Part shown: positions 1-8,014 of the stretch, in pieces
Layout of the letters: the number at the start of each line of letters is the position of its first letter
Numbering within the stretch: position 1 is the first letter of the stretch
NCBI GenBank assembly: GCA_947472885.1
Contig: CANJBX010000007.1
Location: forward strand, 1-64,000
Direction: 5' to 3'
Source: Hyphomicrobiaceae bacterium
GTDB lineage: Bacteria > Pseudomonadota > Alphaproteobacteria > Rhizobiales > Xanthobacteraceae
Length of the DNA stretch: 64,000 bases
Translations under genes and position numbers: made by a program
The notes under the pieces: generated by a model
What the model was told of the DNA's origin: nothing
What the model saw: the letters and a program-made list of their open reading frames with translations, nothing else
Databases searched by the model: none

Positions 1-66
1 CGGAATCCGCCCTTCAAGATCGACGTATGAAAACAGCGACCCCGATCTCTCATCCATCCCGCGCAT
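1..66 (-). mobile_element. Transposase, N-terminal fragment (runs off left edge)
   Basis: Reading leftward from an ATG at 66, the frame stays open to the window edge and gives 22 residues beginning MRGMDERSGSLFSYVDLEGR. This opening, with its SLFSYVDLE core, is typical of DDE transposases of the IS5/IS1182-like groups found in rhizobia; the family call rests on pattern memory of that N-terminus only. A purine-rich GGAGGTGAG lies just before the ATG and is a good ribosome site. The element's terminal repeat should lie between about 67 and 142, but I cannot delimit it. The insertion sits directly downstream of the sox genes. Confidence 0.6.
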
Positions 67-142
67 CGCTCACCTCCGTCCTGCGTTAACAAGACGGAAT
101 CACGCTAGCGGGCCCAAGGGAAGACCCTTTTTCAACATCCTG

Positions 143-1414
143 TTAGTGCCTGATGCCCGGCACGCTCATCTTCAGGCCGTCGTTGACCGACGCGAGATAG
201 AGTTCGAGATCGCCATATTCCTTGGCGTCGGGCGGCAGTTCGTCGGCGCGGATATTGACCTGACACCACTGGAACCGCTTGCGGATGTCCCAGACCGATT
301 GCAGGCTGGTGCGCCACGTCGGGAAGTGATCGTACTGGCCCTTCTGCTCGCCGAGCCACTGGCCGCGAATCCACTTCAGGCCGCCCTTGGCCGGATCGTG
401 GCAATCGAGACAGGCGAAGTTGAGCTGGCCCAGTTTGCGGGCCGTCAGTTCCTTGCCGCGCGCCAGCGCAGCCTTCGCACCGGGGCTTGTCGTATCGACG
501 TGAATGATCTGGCCGTTGGCGATGAATCGCAGGTAGACCGCGAGCGCGGTGTTCTCGTTGCTCTGCATCAGCCAGTCCGCGCCGGTCGTTGCCTTGGCGT
601 GGCGGTAGACGAATTCCTCGACGCTAACCACCTTGTCGAGGCGCGGCTCGAACTTCGGCATCGCGACCGCCCAGGTCTTGAGCGCCGCCGTATTGGCATG
701 ACACGTCGCGCAGGATGAACCGCTCGGCCCGTTGACCTTCCAGAGGTCCTGCGCACGCTCGACCGCCCACATGCCCGGGTTCTGCAGATCGTCAAGGTTG
801 TCACGGGTTTCGATTGGCGCCGGGCGCTTGGTCGGATCGTCCAGCACGGCGCGGAACTTGGCCGGGGCCTTCAGCGTCTTGAGGAACACGACCATGTCGT
901 TGATTTCCTGTTCGTTGAACAGGCCATGGGTGCCCCACGGCGGCATCACCGTCTCAGGGTTATAAACGCGCGCATCGGACACATAATTGACGAGCCATTC
1001 GTCCTCGCGGCCGGCATTGCCAATTTCCGAGAGGTCAGGACCGACATTACCCGGCAGATCGGCGTTGCCCGCCTGACCCATGACGTGACACGCCAGGCAA
1101 GATCCGCCGCGCGTGCGGTCGGCAACGAGCTTTGCGCCATTGGCTGCATCACCCGTGACCGGGCCGGTGAGCTTCCTGACTTCCTTCGGTGCCGGCGGCG
1201 ACGCAAGCTTCGCCAGCGTATTGAACTTGGACATGTCGCGCTGCGGCCAGTCGGAATAGCGCTTCCACGGCGCAACCGAAGCAGCGCCCTGAAGATACAG
1301 CGGCGCTTCCTTCCTGGCCTGCGCGGGTGCCTCGCCAGAAAACACGGTCGCAATTGCAATCGCGCCTGCGAAAGCTGCGGTAACACCAACAGAAGCCAGA
1401 ATGCTGCGCTTCAT
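143..1414 (-). CDS. soxXA: Fused SoxX-SoxA c-type cytochrome (thiosulfate oxidation)
   Basis: A 423-residue exported cytochrome that appears to fuse SoxX and SoxA. After a signal peptide (about residues 1-32), the N-terminal SoxX-like domain has one heme site (CLACH, 106-110) and a Met ligand candidate in VMPPWG (Met157). The C-terminal SoxA-like domain has two further heme sites (CATCH 235-239, CLDCH 335-339) and the catalytic-cysteine region RFQWCQVNIRA (Cys384). In the Sox pathway SoxXA oxidatively couples thiosulfate to the SoxY cysteine. SoxX and SoxA are normally separate genes. There is no cysteine between the first and second SoxA heme motifs, where diheme SoxA usually has a heme ligand. 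It is the last gene of soxW-Y-Z-XA, 30 bp after soxZ. Confidence 0.85.
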   Translation of the reverse strand: MKRSILASVGVTAAFAGAIAIATVFSGEAPAQARKEAPLYLQGAASVAPWKRYSDWPQRDMSKFNTLAKLASPPAPKEVRKLTGPVTGDAANGAKLVADRTRGGSCLACHVMGQAGNADLPGNVGPDLSEIGNAGREDEWLVNYVSDARVYNPETVMPPWGTHGLFNEQEINDMVVFLKTLKAPAKFRAVLDDPTKRPAPIETRDNLDDLQNPGMWAVERAQDLWKVNGPSGSSCATCHANTAALKTWAVAMPKFEPRLDKVVSVEEFVYRHAKATTGADWLMQSNENTALAVYLRFIANGQIIHVDTTSPGAKAALARGKELTARKLGQLNFACLDCHDPAKGGLKWIRGQWLGEQKGQYDHFPTWRTSLQSVWDIRKRFQWCQVNIRADELPPDAKEYGDLELYLASVNDGLKMSVPGIRH

Positions 1415-1444
1415 CGCGAATTCTCCCTCACCAACCCGCGTGAC

Positions 1445-1768
1445 TTAAACAACGGTGATTTTTTCTTCCGTCGTCGTGACGGTACCGTCGTCTTCCACCC
1501 AGGTGAACTTGAACGTGCCGCTCTCATCGACCTTGGCGTTGAACTGGATGTACGGGTTCGCCGCAACCGCCGGCTCGATATCGGCGGAGAACACCGGCTT
1601 GCCGTTAAACTCGCAGGTGAACTTGTTGATGATCTTGCGCGGAATGATGTTGCCGGCAGCGTCCTTGCGAAGACCCGTCTCCATGACGTGCGACAGCAGC
1701 GTCTTGAGTTCAATGATCTCGCCCTTCTTGGCTTCCTTCGGCACTTTGAGGCGTGGTTTTTCGGCCAT
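1445..1768 (-). CDS. soxZ: Sulfur-oxidation carrier subunit SoxZ
   Basis: A 107-residue beta-sandwich protein without a signal peptide; it partners SoxY and is normally exported piggyback with it by the Tat system. Typical SoxZ features include the LLSHVMETG segment near residue 25, the FTCEFNGKPVF strand and an aromatic-rich C-terminal half ending in KITVV. SoxYZ carries the sulfur substrate covalently through the Sox cycle. It lies 49 bp downstream of soxY and 30 bp upstream of the soxXA fusion in the same orientation. About half-length similarity to the second soxZ (47152-47472) is obvious by eye (LISHVME / LLSHVME, IIPR). Confidence 0.93.
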   Translation of the reverse strand: MAEKPRLKVPKEAKKGEIIELKTLLSHVMETGLRKDAAGNIIPRKIINKFTCEFNGKPVFSADIEPAVAANPYIQFNAKVDESGTFKFTWVEDDGTVTTTEEKITVV

Positions 1769-1817
1769 GATCGTCTCCTGAAATTTCGTTTCGGTCTGGA
1801 CTGCGGACGATCGGCGG

Positions 1818-2273
1818 TCAGCCGCCGCAGCCGCCGATCGTCACCTTGACCTGCTTGCGGTCGGTGAAGAATTTTCCGTCATTGGTCTTCGCCACGACGA
1901 TGATGTTTTGCGTGGTTTGCAAACGAATGCGCGTCGCGGCCGTCGCCTTGCCAGAGAGCGGTGTCAGGTGGAACGTCGCAACGCCGGGACGCGGATTGCC
2001 GTCGGCGACGACCAGAATGTCGCTGATATAGTTGTCGGCCGTCATCGGGCTTTCGACCACAACGGACAGCGGTACGGTGTTGCCGTTCTCGGCGATCTCC
2101 GAGAGATCGATGGAAATCTTGCCCTTGTCCATCGCCTTGCCGCCGGTGAACTTGGCAATCTCGGCGTCGGTTTCAGCAGGGGTTGCGAATGAAGGGCTGA
2201 TGTCGCCAATCGTGATTACAGCGATGGCGCCAGATCCCAGCGCGAGCGCCTGCCGGCGCGTAATCGTTTGCAT
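1818..2273 (-). CDS. soxY: Sulfur carrier protein SoxY (canonical GGCGG arm)
   Basis: A 151-residue SoxY. The N-terminus has a Tat signal (TRRQALAL, then a hydrophobic stretch to about residue 30). The C-terminus ends exactly in GGCGG (147-151), the flexible arm whose Cys149 carries the sulfur intermediate through SoxXA, SoxB and SoxCD. The order soxW-soxY-soxZ-soxXA on one strand indicates an operon. No soxB or soxCD is present in the window; they may lie beyond the left edge. Compare the second SoxY at 46685-47152, whose arm is different. Confidence 0.95.
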   Translation of the reverse strand: MQTITRRQALALGSGAIAVITIGDISPSFATPAETDAEIAKFTGGKAMDKGKISIDLSEIAENGNTVPLSVVVESPMTADNYISDILVVADGNPRPGVATFHLTPLSGKATAATRIRLQTTQNIIVVAKTNDGKFFTDRKQVKVTIGGCGG

Positions 2274-2406
2274 CTGAATAGGTCCCTAAGGTTGCAGTGC
2301 GAAAAGCCTGCCGGACAGATATCGCAAGCCCGGCAACAGGTTACAACCGGTCCAGATAAATGAGAATAAGGCTTTCGTCGGCCTCCTTAAAAGCAGCAAA
2401 TTCTTC

Positions 2407-3003
2407 CTAGCTGCGGCCAATTGCGAGAAAATCCCGGAACGTCTTGGCTCCATTGGGCTTTTGCGCGACGAACTTGAACACGTCGAGGAAGTCGTCAGGC
2501 CGCAGGTAGCCCGGAATACGGATCACCTCGCGCTCCTGCGGCTTCATGGCCTTGAGGCCCTCAAGGGACGGTGGAAAGAACTGGATGGTCGGCGTGAACT
2601 TGACGCCGTATTTGGCCGCCAGCAGCTTCTCGGTCAGTTCCTCGCCGTCGAAATCCTTGACCTTGCGCGAACCGATGATGTTCAGCGGCAGGATTTCGAA
2701 ATGCTCCTGCACGAACTTCGAAATATCCGGCCGGGCGAAATTGACGTAGTGGGTTTCCTTGCAATACGGGCAGCCCTTCAGCTCCCATATCACGGCAAAA
2801 CGCTTGTTGTTCTTGCGCGCGGCCTCGAGATCGTCGGGCAGTTCGAGGAAACTCTCGATGAACCAGCTTTCGCGGTAATAACCGTCCTCGGTCATGACCG
2901 GCTCGGCGCGCGCGGGCATAATGCCGCCCACCATGCCGGACAGCGCCAGCGCACCGCCACCGAGCAGCAAGTCCCGCCGCGATTCGTGAAATTTCCCAGC
3001 CAT
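2407..3003 (-). CDS. soxW: SoxW-like periplasmic thioredoxin
   Basis: A 198-residue thioredoxin-fold protein with a twin-arginine signal (SRRDLL at 8-13, hydrophobic to about residue 33) and a CPYC redox motif (Cys78, Cys81) after IWELKG. A cis-proline region (KFTPTIQFF) follows, as in thioredoxins. SoxW proteins keep Sox cysteines reduced in the periplasm, usually working with a SoxV/CcdA-type membrane donor, which is not visible here. It is the first gene of the minus-strand sox operon, 133 bp upstream of soxY, and is divergent from the gene at 3093. Confidence 0.85.
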   Translation of the reverse strand: MAGKFHESRRDLLLGGGALALSGMVGGIMPARAEPVMTEDGYYRESWFIESFLELPDDLEAARKNNKRFAVIWELKGCPYCKETHYVNFARPDISKFVQEHFEILPLNIIGSRKVKDFDGEELTEKLLAAKYGVKFTPTIQFFPPSLEGLKAMKPQEREVIRIPGYLRPDDFLDVFKFVAQKPNGAKTFRDFLAIGRS

Positions 3004-3092
3004 GACAGCCTGCGCCTTGCGGCCCTTGGTTAAGCTCGCCGCCAGCTATACGCTGGCAGTACCTTATTTAGTGTCAAAATCGGGTGATATCC

Positions 3093-3869
3093 ATGCCGCC
3101 AAGGCCGCCCTGCCGCGCTTTTGCCCCGGTCACGACCCTGTGTGTGGCGCTTGTCCTTTTGCTCACCTTGGCCCAGACGCCCAGCTGGGCCGACGACCTT
3201 TCCGACTTCAACGCCGCCATCGAAAAGGTCGCCAGCCATAACCGGGTTGCCATCGGCTACCTGCGCACCGACAACGCGGACCTTGCCGACGTCGAGATCG
3301 GACGCCTGAAAACCGCGTGGACCGACGTAGTCATCCGTTTCAGCACCCGGCCACCGCAGGCCATGCAAGACAATCCGCGTTACCAGCAAACCCTGGCCGG
3401 CGTGCAAAAGAGCATCAACGACGCCGCCGTGCTGATGAACACCAGCAAGACCAGCGCCAACATGATCGGGCCGCCACACAACGACCTCGCCCGCAACTCA
3501 TTGCAGGCGATCCGCGAACAACTCAGCACGTTGCGCAAGGCGAGCAAGATCACCGTGCTGGCCGATTGCGTCCTGGACGCCAACGCAGCCTTCGCGTCAT
3601 TCTTCACGTTCGAATACACGGCGCCGGATTTCAGCAAGCCCGATGTTCCGAACCGCGCCAACGCGCTCGGCGCGATCATCAAGCGCTGTGACGAGATCGC
3701 CGAACCCGCCGTGCGCGCAAATCCGGAGTTCCGCCGCCTGATCGACGGCACGATGAATGCGCTGTCGTTCGTGCCCAAGCTGATGGAAACGCGCGACCGC
3801 GACATGCTGCAGCGGATCATCGGCGAGATGCGCGCATTCGATAACCTGCTGAGCTTTCGCTTCGGCTAG
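3093..3869 (+). CDS. Exported helical protein of unknown function
   Basis: A 258-residue protein that I do not recognise. It opens with a clear signal peptide: basic start, then a leucine-rich stretch (CVALVLLLTLAQ) and a likely cleavage after SWA near residue 32. The mature part looks all-helical with many Asp/Arg pairs and no known motif; single cysteines occur in LADCVLDA and IKRCDEIA. The ATG at 3093 is preferred over an in-frame GTG three codons earlier. It is divergent from soxW with an 89-bp shared upstream region, so co-regulation with sox is possible but unproven. Its stop overlaps the convergent recJ stop by 4 bp. Confidence 0.75.
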   Translation: MPPRPPCRAFAPVTTLCVALVLLLTLAQTPSWADDLSDFNAAIEKVASHNRVAIGYLRTDNADLADVEIGRLKTAWTDVVIRFSTRPPQAMQDNPRYQQTLAGVQKSINDAAVLMNTSKTSANMIGPPHNDLARNSLQAIREQLSTLRKASKITVLADCVLDANAAFASFFTFEYTAPDFSKPDVPNRANALGAIIKRCDEIAEPAVRANPEFRRLIDGTMNALSFVPKLMETRDRDMLQRIIGEMRAFDNLLSFRFG

Positions 3870-5698
3870 CTGGTTTGCGGTTCCGCCACATCCGAAATAC
3901 GGAACTGCACACGCTCGGCGCCCTGCCAGCGGTCCACCGTCAAGGTGCCTGCGACGTGCAGCGCGCGGCCACGGCCGGCGAACAATGCTTCACCGAGCTT
4001 GTGGCCAACCGCACGGAACGCAATCGCGTTGAGGAATGCGCCGCTGCCCGCCTTCAGCCGCACGCGCACATGGGCCTGTCCGACTTCCTCGGCGTAAGCA
4101 ATCGTATGCGACGGCAATGCCAGCACCGGCTCCGAGTTGCCGGCGCCGAATGGCCCCGCCCGCGCGATCATGTTGCACAGTTCAAGCGTCGCCCCTTGCG
4201 CCGACACCGCGCCGTCGATGCGCAAGGCCTCGTCGCGCCGCGCCTTCTCCACCGCCTCGCCCAGTTGTTCTTCCAGAAACGCGCGAAACGGCGCGAGCGC
4301 GTTCTTGCGTACAGTGACGCCGGCAGCCATGGCGTGACCGCCGCCCTTCACCAACAGGCCTTCGGCAACGGCGGCGCGCACCGCCTTGCCAAGATCGACG
4401 CCGGCAATGGAACGGCCCGAGCCCGTGCCGAACTCCCCCGGCTCCAGCGCAATTGCAAATGCCGGACGGCCATAACGCTCTTTCAATCGCGCAGCGACCA
4501 GCCCGACCACGCCGGGATGCCAGCCTTCTGCCGCGGTCACGACGACTGCGCCCTTTTCCTGCAAGCCGAGCGCAGCCATCGCCTCGGCTTCGGCCTGCGC
4601 CACCGTTGCCTGCTCGATAACGCGGCGTTCGTGGTTGAGGCGGTCGAGTTCAGCCGCGATGCGGCCTGCCTCGGTCGGGTCGTCTTCGAGCAGCAGCCGC
4701 GCGCCCAGATCCGCCTGCCCAATGCGTCCGCCTGCGTTGATGCGCGGACCCAGCAGAAAGCCGAGATGCCAGGGCTCCGGCGGTCCCGATAGCCGCGCTA
4801 CGTCCATCAGCGCCGTGAGGCCGACATGATTTCGCGTGCGCAGCGCCAGCATGCCCTTGGCGACAAACGCCCGGTTCAGCCCACGCAGCGGCACGACATC
4901 GGCCACCGTACCGAGCGCGACGACCTGCAGCGCGTCCAGCAAATCCGGTTCGGCTCGCGTATTCCAGAATCCACGACGGCGCAGTTCGCGATTGATCGCA
5001 ACCAGCGTCATGAACGCCAGTCCGCACGCCGCCAGATGACCGAGCTTGGAAAGATCGTCCTGCCGGTTGGGATTGACCAGCGCGGTGACAGCGGGAAGTT
5101 TCTCGTCGGCCTGATGGTGATCGATCACGATAACTTCGAGGCCGAGCTTCACCGCCTCCGCCAAGGTGTCGATGCTGGTGGTGCCGCAATCGACCGTGAC
5201 CAGCAGCGTTGCACCCCGCTCCGACAACGAGCGGATCGCGTCAATGTTCGGCCCGTAGCCCTCGAAGATACGATCCGGAATATGCACCAGCGGATCGAGG
5301 CCGCACTGGCGCAGGAACCGCGCCAGCAAGGCGCTCGACGTCGCGCCATCGACGTCATAGTCGCCGAAGATCGCAATCTGCTCGTTGCGCTCGACGGCGT
5401 CGGCGATCCGCAGCGCCGCCGCTTCCATGTCGGTGAGCACATAAGGATCCGGCATCAATCGCTTCAAGCTTGGATCGAGGAAATCCTCGATTCCGTCGAG
5501 CGCGATGCCACGTCCGGCGATGATGCGCGCCAGGAGGTCCGGTAATTCGTTGCGCTGCATGATGGTGGCGGCGACCGTGCGGCCGCGCTCGTCGAGCCGA
5601 TCGCGCCAGGCACGGCCGGTGGCCGACCGCTCGACGCCCAGGAAGAAGTCCTGCGACGACACGAGCGAAGCGGTTGAATTTTGTCCGGCGGAATTCAT
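3866..5698 (-). CDS. recJ: Single-strand DNA 5'-3' exonuclease RecJ
   Basis: A 610-residue RecJ, close to the family's usual length. The DHH phosphoesterase core is complete: FGDYDVDG (111-118), VTVDCGT (about 168), VIDHH (191-195), GTVADVVPL and GPRINAGGR. The DHHA1 domain carries GGGHAMAAG in the C-terminal half, followed by an OB-like region. RecJ degrades 5'-ended single strands in recombination and mismatch repair. It is the last gene of a minus-strand run starting at the aminotransferase; the glpX-recJ neighbourhood is common in alphaproteobacteria. Its stop overlaps that of the convergent gene at 3093-3869. Confidence 0.95.
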   Translation of the reverse strand: MNSAGQNSTASLVSSQDFFLGVERSATGRAWRDRLDERGRTVAATIMQRNELPDLLARIIAGRGIALDGIEDFLDPSLKRLMPDPYVLTDMEAAALRIADAVERNEQIAIFGDYDVDGATSSALLARFLRQCGLDPLVHIPDRIFEGYGPNIDAIRSLSERGATLLVTVDCGTTSIDTLAEAVKLGLEVIVIDHHQADEKLPAVTALVNPNRQDDLSKLGHLAACGLAFMTLVAINRELRRRGFWNTRAEPDLLDALQVVALGTVADVVPLRGLNRAFVAKGMLALRTRNHVGLTALMDVARLSGPPEPWHLGFLLGPRINAGGRIGQADLGARLLLEDDPTEAGRIAAELDRLNHERRVIEQATVAQAEAEAMAALGLQEKGAVVVTAAEGWHPGVVGLVAARLKERYGRPAFAIALEPGEFGTGSGRSIAGVDLGKAVRAAVAEGLLVKGGGHAMAAGVTVRKNALAPFRAFLEEQLGEAVEKARRDEALRIDGAVSAQGATLELCNMIARAGPFGAGNSEPVLALPSHTIAYAEEVGQAHVRVRLKAGSGAFLNAIAFRAVGHKLGEALFAGRGRALHVAGTLTVDRWQGAERVQFRISDVAEPQTS

Positions 5699-5732
5699 GA
5701 CCGCCAGTTTCGCATTATTCCGACGCGCAAAG

Positions 5733-6185
5733 TCAGAAGATTTTGCGGTACTGGATAAACCCGGAGCGTTCGGCCACCTTGTCGTAGAGGCCCCGCGCCA
5801 CGGTGTTTTCTTCCCGCGTCAGCCAGTGGACGCGATTGGCGCCCTGCTCGCGCGCTGCCGTTTCCACCGCCGCGATCAGTGCCTCGCCGATGCCCAGCCC
5901 GCGGGTGCCTTCCGCCACGAACAGGTCCTGCAGGTAACAGTAGTCGCCCGCGGTCCAGAACGTGCGGTGAAACAGGTAGTGCGTGATGCCAAGGAGCTTG
6001 CCATCCACGTAGGCGCCAAGCGCAAACATCGGCTCCGCCGGATCGTGGATACGCGACCAGATCAGGTCGGTCACGTCCATCGCCTGCGTGGCATGATAGA
6101 ACGTGAGGTAGCCGCGCCACAGCGGCTCCCAGCCGGCGCGCTCATCCACGCCGACCGGGCGGATGACAAGGTCGCTGTTCGCCAT
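5733..6185 (-). CDS. GNAT-family N-acetyltransferase
   Basis: A 150-residue GNAT protein. Motif A for acetyl-CoA binding is seen as LFVAEGTRGLGIGEALI (roughly 89-105), and a VHWLTREENTVARGLYDKV segment near the C-terminus corresponds to the usual second CoA-contacting region with N and Y residues. The substrate cannot be told from the sequence. It lies 34 bp upstream of recJ and 22 bp downstream of the dienelactone hydrolase gene, so it is probably co-transcribed with both. Confidence 0.85.
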   Translation of the reverse strand: MANSDLVIRPVGVDERAGWEPLWRGYLTFYHATQAMDVTDLIWSRIHDPAEPMFALGAYVDGKLLGITHYLFHRTFWTAGDYCYLQDLFVAEGTRGLGIGEALIAAVETAAREQGANRVHWLTREENTVARGLYDKVAERSGFIQYRKIF

Positions 6186-6207
6186 CCCCGCTCAATTCCT
6201 CGCAACG

Positions 6208-6921
6208 CTATGCGAAAGATTCCCTGAAGAAGTCCTGCATCGCGATCCACGAGCGCTTGTCCGCCTTCTCATTGTAGGCGGCGGGGCCCTTGGTGTCCGG
6301 CGGAATATTCCAGTTGGTGAACGAGTGCACGGCATTGCCGTAGGCCACAAGCTGCCAGTCCACCTTGGCGGCGCGCATTTCCTTCTCGAACGCCAGCACC
6401 TCGGTATCCGGCACCACCGGATCGTCGGCGCCGTGCAGCGCCAGCACCTTGCCCTTGATGTTCTTGGCGTGTGAGGCGTCCGGGGTATTCAGGTTAGCGT
6501 GAAAGGCGCAGGTGGCCTGCACGTTCGCGCCGTCGCGCGCGAGTTCGAGAATGGTCGTGCCGCCGAAGCAATAACCGACGGAGCCGATCTTCGTGGTGTC
6601 GGTGCCCGGCGTTTTCATCAGGATCGCGAGCGCAGCCTTGGCGCGCTGGCGCATCAGCGGCCGGTCCTTCTGATACTTGCCGGCTTCCGCCGCGCAGACC
6701 TCCATCGTGGCCGGGCGCACGCCCTTGCCGTAGATGTCGGCGACAAAGGCGTTGTAGCCCAGCTCGGCCAGCATCTCGGCCCGCTTGTTGGAGAACTTCG
6801 AGACGCCCATCCAGTCCGGCACCACCAGGATGCCGGGCCGCTTTGGCCCCTTGTCGTCAAAGACGGCGTAACCTTCGAGTACCGTTGCGCCGTCCTTGTA
6901 TTCAAACGTTTCCGTTTTCAT
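6208..6921 (-). CDS. Dienelactone hydrolase family protein
   Basis: A 237-residue alpha/beta hydrolase of the dienelactone hydrolase family. The Cys-Asp-His triad is visible: nucleophile in VGYCFGG, Asp in HGADDPVVP, His in GNAVHSFTN. LVVPDWMGVS forms the oxyanion-hole region. Family members hydrolyse dienelactone in chloroaromatic breakdown, but most chromosomal copies have unknown substrates. The ATG at 6921 is chosen because it begins the conserved fold; the longer frame upstream would overlap glpX. It lies 52 bp after glpX on the same strand. Confidence 0.87.
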   Translation of the reverse strand: MKTETFEYKDGATVLEGYAVFDDKGPKRPGILVVPDWMGVSKFSNKRAEMLAELGYNAFVADIYGKGVRPATMEVCAAEAGKYQKDRPLMRQRAKAALAILMKTPGTDTTKIGSVGYCFGGTTILELARDGANVQATCAFHANLNTPDASHAKNIKGKVLALHGADDPVVPDTEVLAFEKEMRAAKVDWQLVAYGNAVHSFTNWNIPPDTKGPAAYNEKADKRSWIAMQDFFRESFA

Positions 6922-6973
6922 CAGACGTCTCCCGAATGTTGGCGATCTTGACCGGCGAGCGCCGGCTGCGTCG

Positions 6974-7972
6974 TTACAACTGGAATTTGTCCAGCTGGCG
7001 ATGTTCGGCGCGGATCCAGCGCACCGTGCCGGTGGTGGAGCGCATGATAACGGTTTCCGTCTCGATGATCTTGTCGCGGAAGCGCACACCCTTGAGCATC
7101 GAGCCGGTGGTGACGCCGGTCGCTGCAAACAGGCAATCGCCGCGTACCATTTCTTCCATCAGGTATTTCTTGCGCGGATCGAGCACGCCCATCTTCTTGG
7201 CGCGTTCGCGCTTTTCCTCGGTGTCGAGGATCAGGCGGCCCTGAATCTGCCCGCCAATGCAGCGCAGCGCGGCTGCCGCCAGCACGCCTTCCGGCGCGCC
7301 GCCGATGCCGATGTAGATGTCGATGCCGGTCGCGTCAGGATCGGCGACATTGATGACGCCAACCACGTCGCCGTCGGTGATGAGGCTGACCGACGCGCCA
7401 GTCTTGCGCACGGCAGCGATCAGTTCGGCGTGACGCGGGCGGTCCATGATGAGCGCCGTGATTTCGTTCGGCTTGACGCCCTTCGCCTTGGCCAGCGCGT
7501 GAATGTTGTCCGCCGGCGACGCATCGAGATCGACAAGGCCCTTCTTGTAGCCGGGGCCAATGGCGATCTTGTCCATGTAGACATCAGGTGCATTGAGCAG
7601 CGTGCCGCCCTGCGCCATTGCCATGGTGGCAATCGAGCCCGGCATGTTCTTGGCGCACAAGGTCGTGCCTTCGAGCGGATCCACCGCAATATCGACCTTC
7701 GGGCCGTTCTTGTTGCCGACGCTCTCGCCGATGAACAGCATCGGCGCTTCGTCGCGCTCGCCCTCGCCGATCACGACGGTGCCGTCAATCGGCAGTTTGT
7801 TGAGTTCGCGCCGCATGGCATCGACCGCCGCCTGATCGGCATCCATTTCGTTGCCATGGCCGCGCAACCGCGCAGCCGATACCGCTGCGCGTTCGGTGAC
7901 GCGCACGATTTCCATCGACAGGATGCGTTCCAGAACCTGGTCGGCCTGAACAGTGATCGAAGACGACGACAT
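6974..7972 (-). CDS. glpX: Class II fructose-1,6-bisphosphatase
   Basis: A 332-residue GlpX-type enzyme that hydrolyses fructose 1,6-bisphosphate to fructose 6-phosphate in gluconeogenesis. Metal and phosphate site motifs are clear: GEGERDE (69-75) and DPLEGTT (98-104). In some autotrophs GlpX also serves the Calvin cycle, but nothing here indicates that. It sits 42 bp after hom in the aminotransferase-hom-glpX operon, a conserved alphaproteobacterial order. Confidence 0.95.
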   Translation of the reverse strand: MSSSSITVQADQVLERILSMEIVRVTERAAVSAARLRGHGNEMDADQAAVDAMRRELNKLPIDGTVVIGEGERDEAPMLFIGESVGNKNGPKVDIAVDPLEGTTLCAKNMPGSIATMAMAQGGTLLNAPDVYMDKIAIGPGYKKGLVDLDASPADNIHALAKAKGVKPNEITALIMDRPRHAELIAAVRKTGASVSLITDGDVVGVINVADPDATGIDIYIGIGGAPEGVLAAAALRCIGGQIQGRLILDTEEKRERAKKMGVLDPRKKYLMEEMVRGDCLFAATGVTTGSMLKGVRFRDKIIETETVIMRSTTGTVRWIRAEHRQLDKFQL

Positions 7973-8014
7973 AGCTTCCCCTTATTGCCGGCCAGCGCCG
8001 GCTATCTTCCCGGT

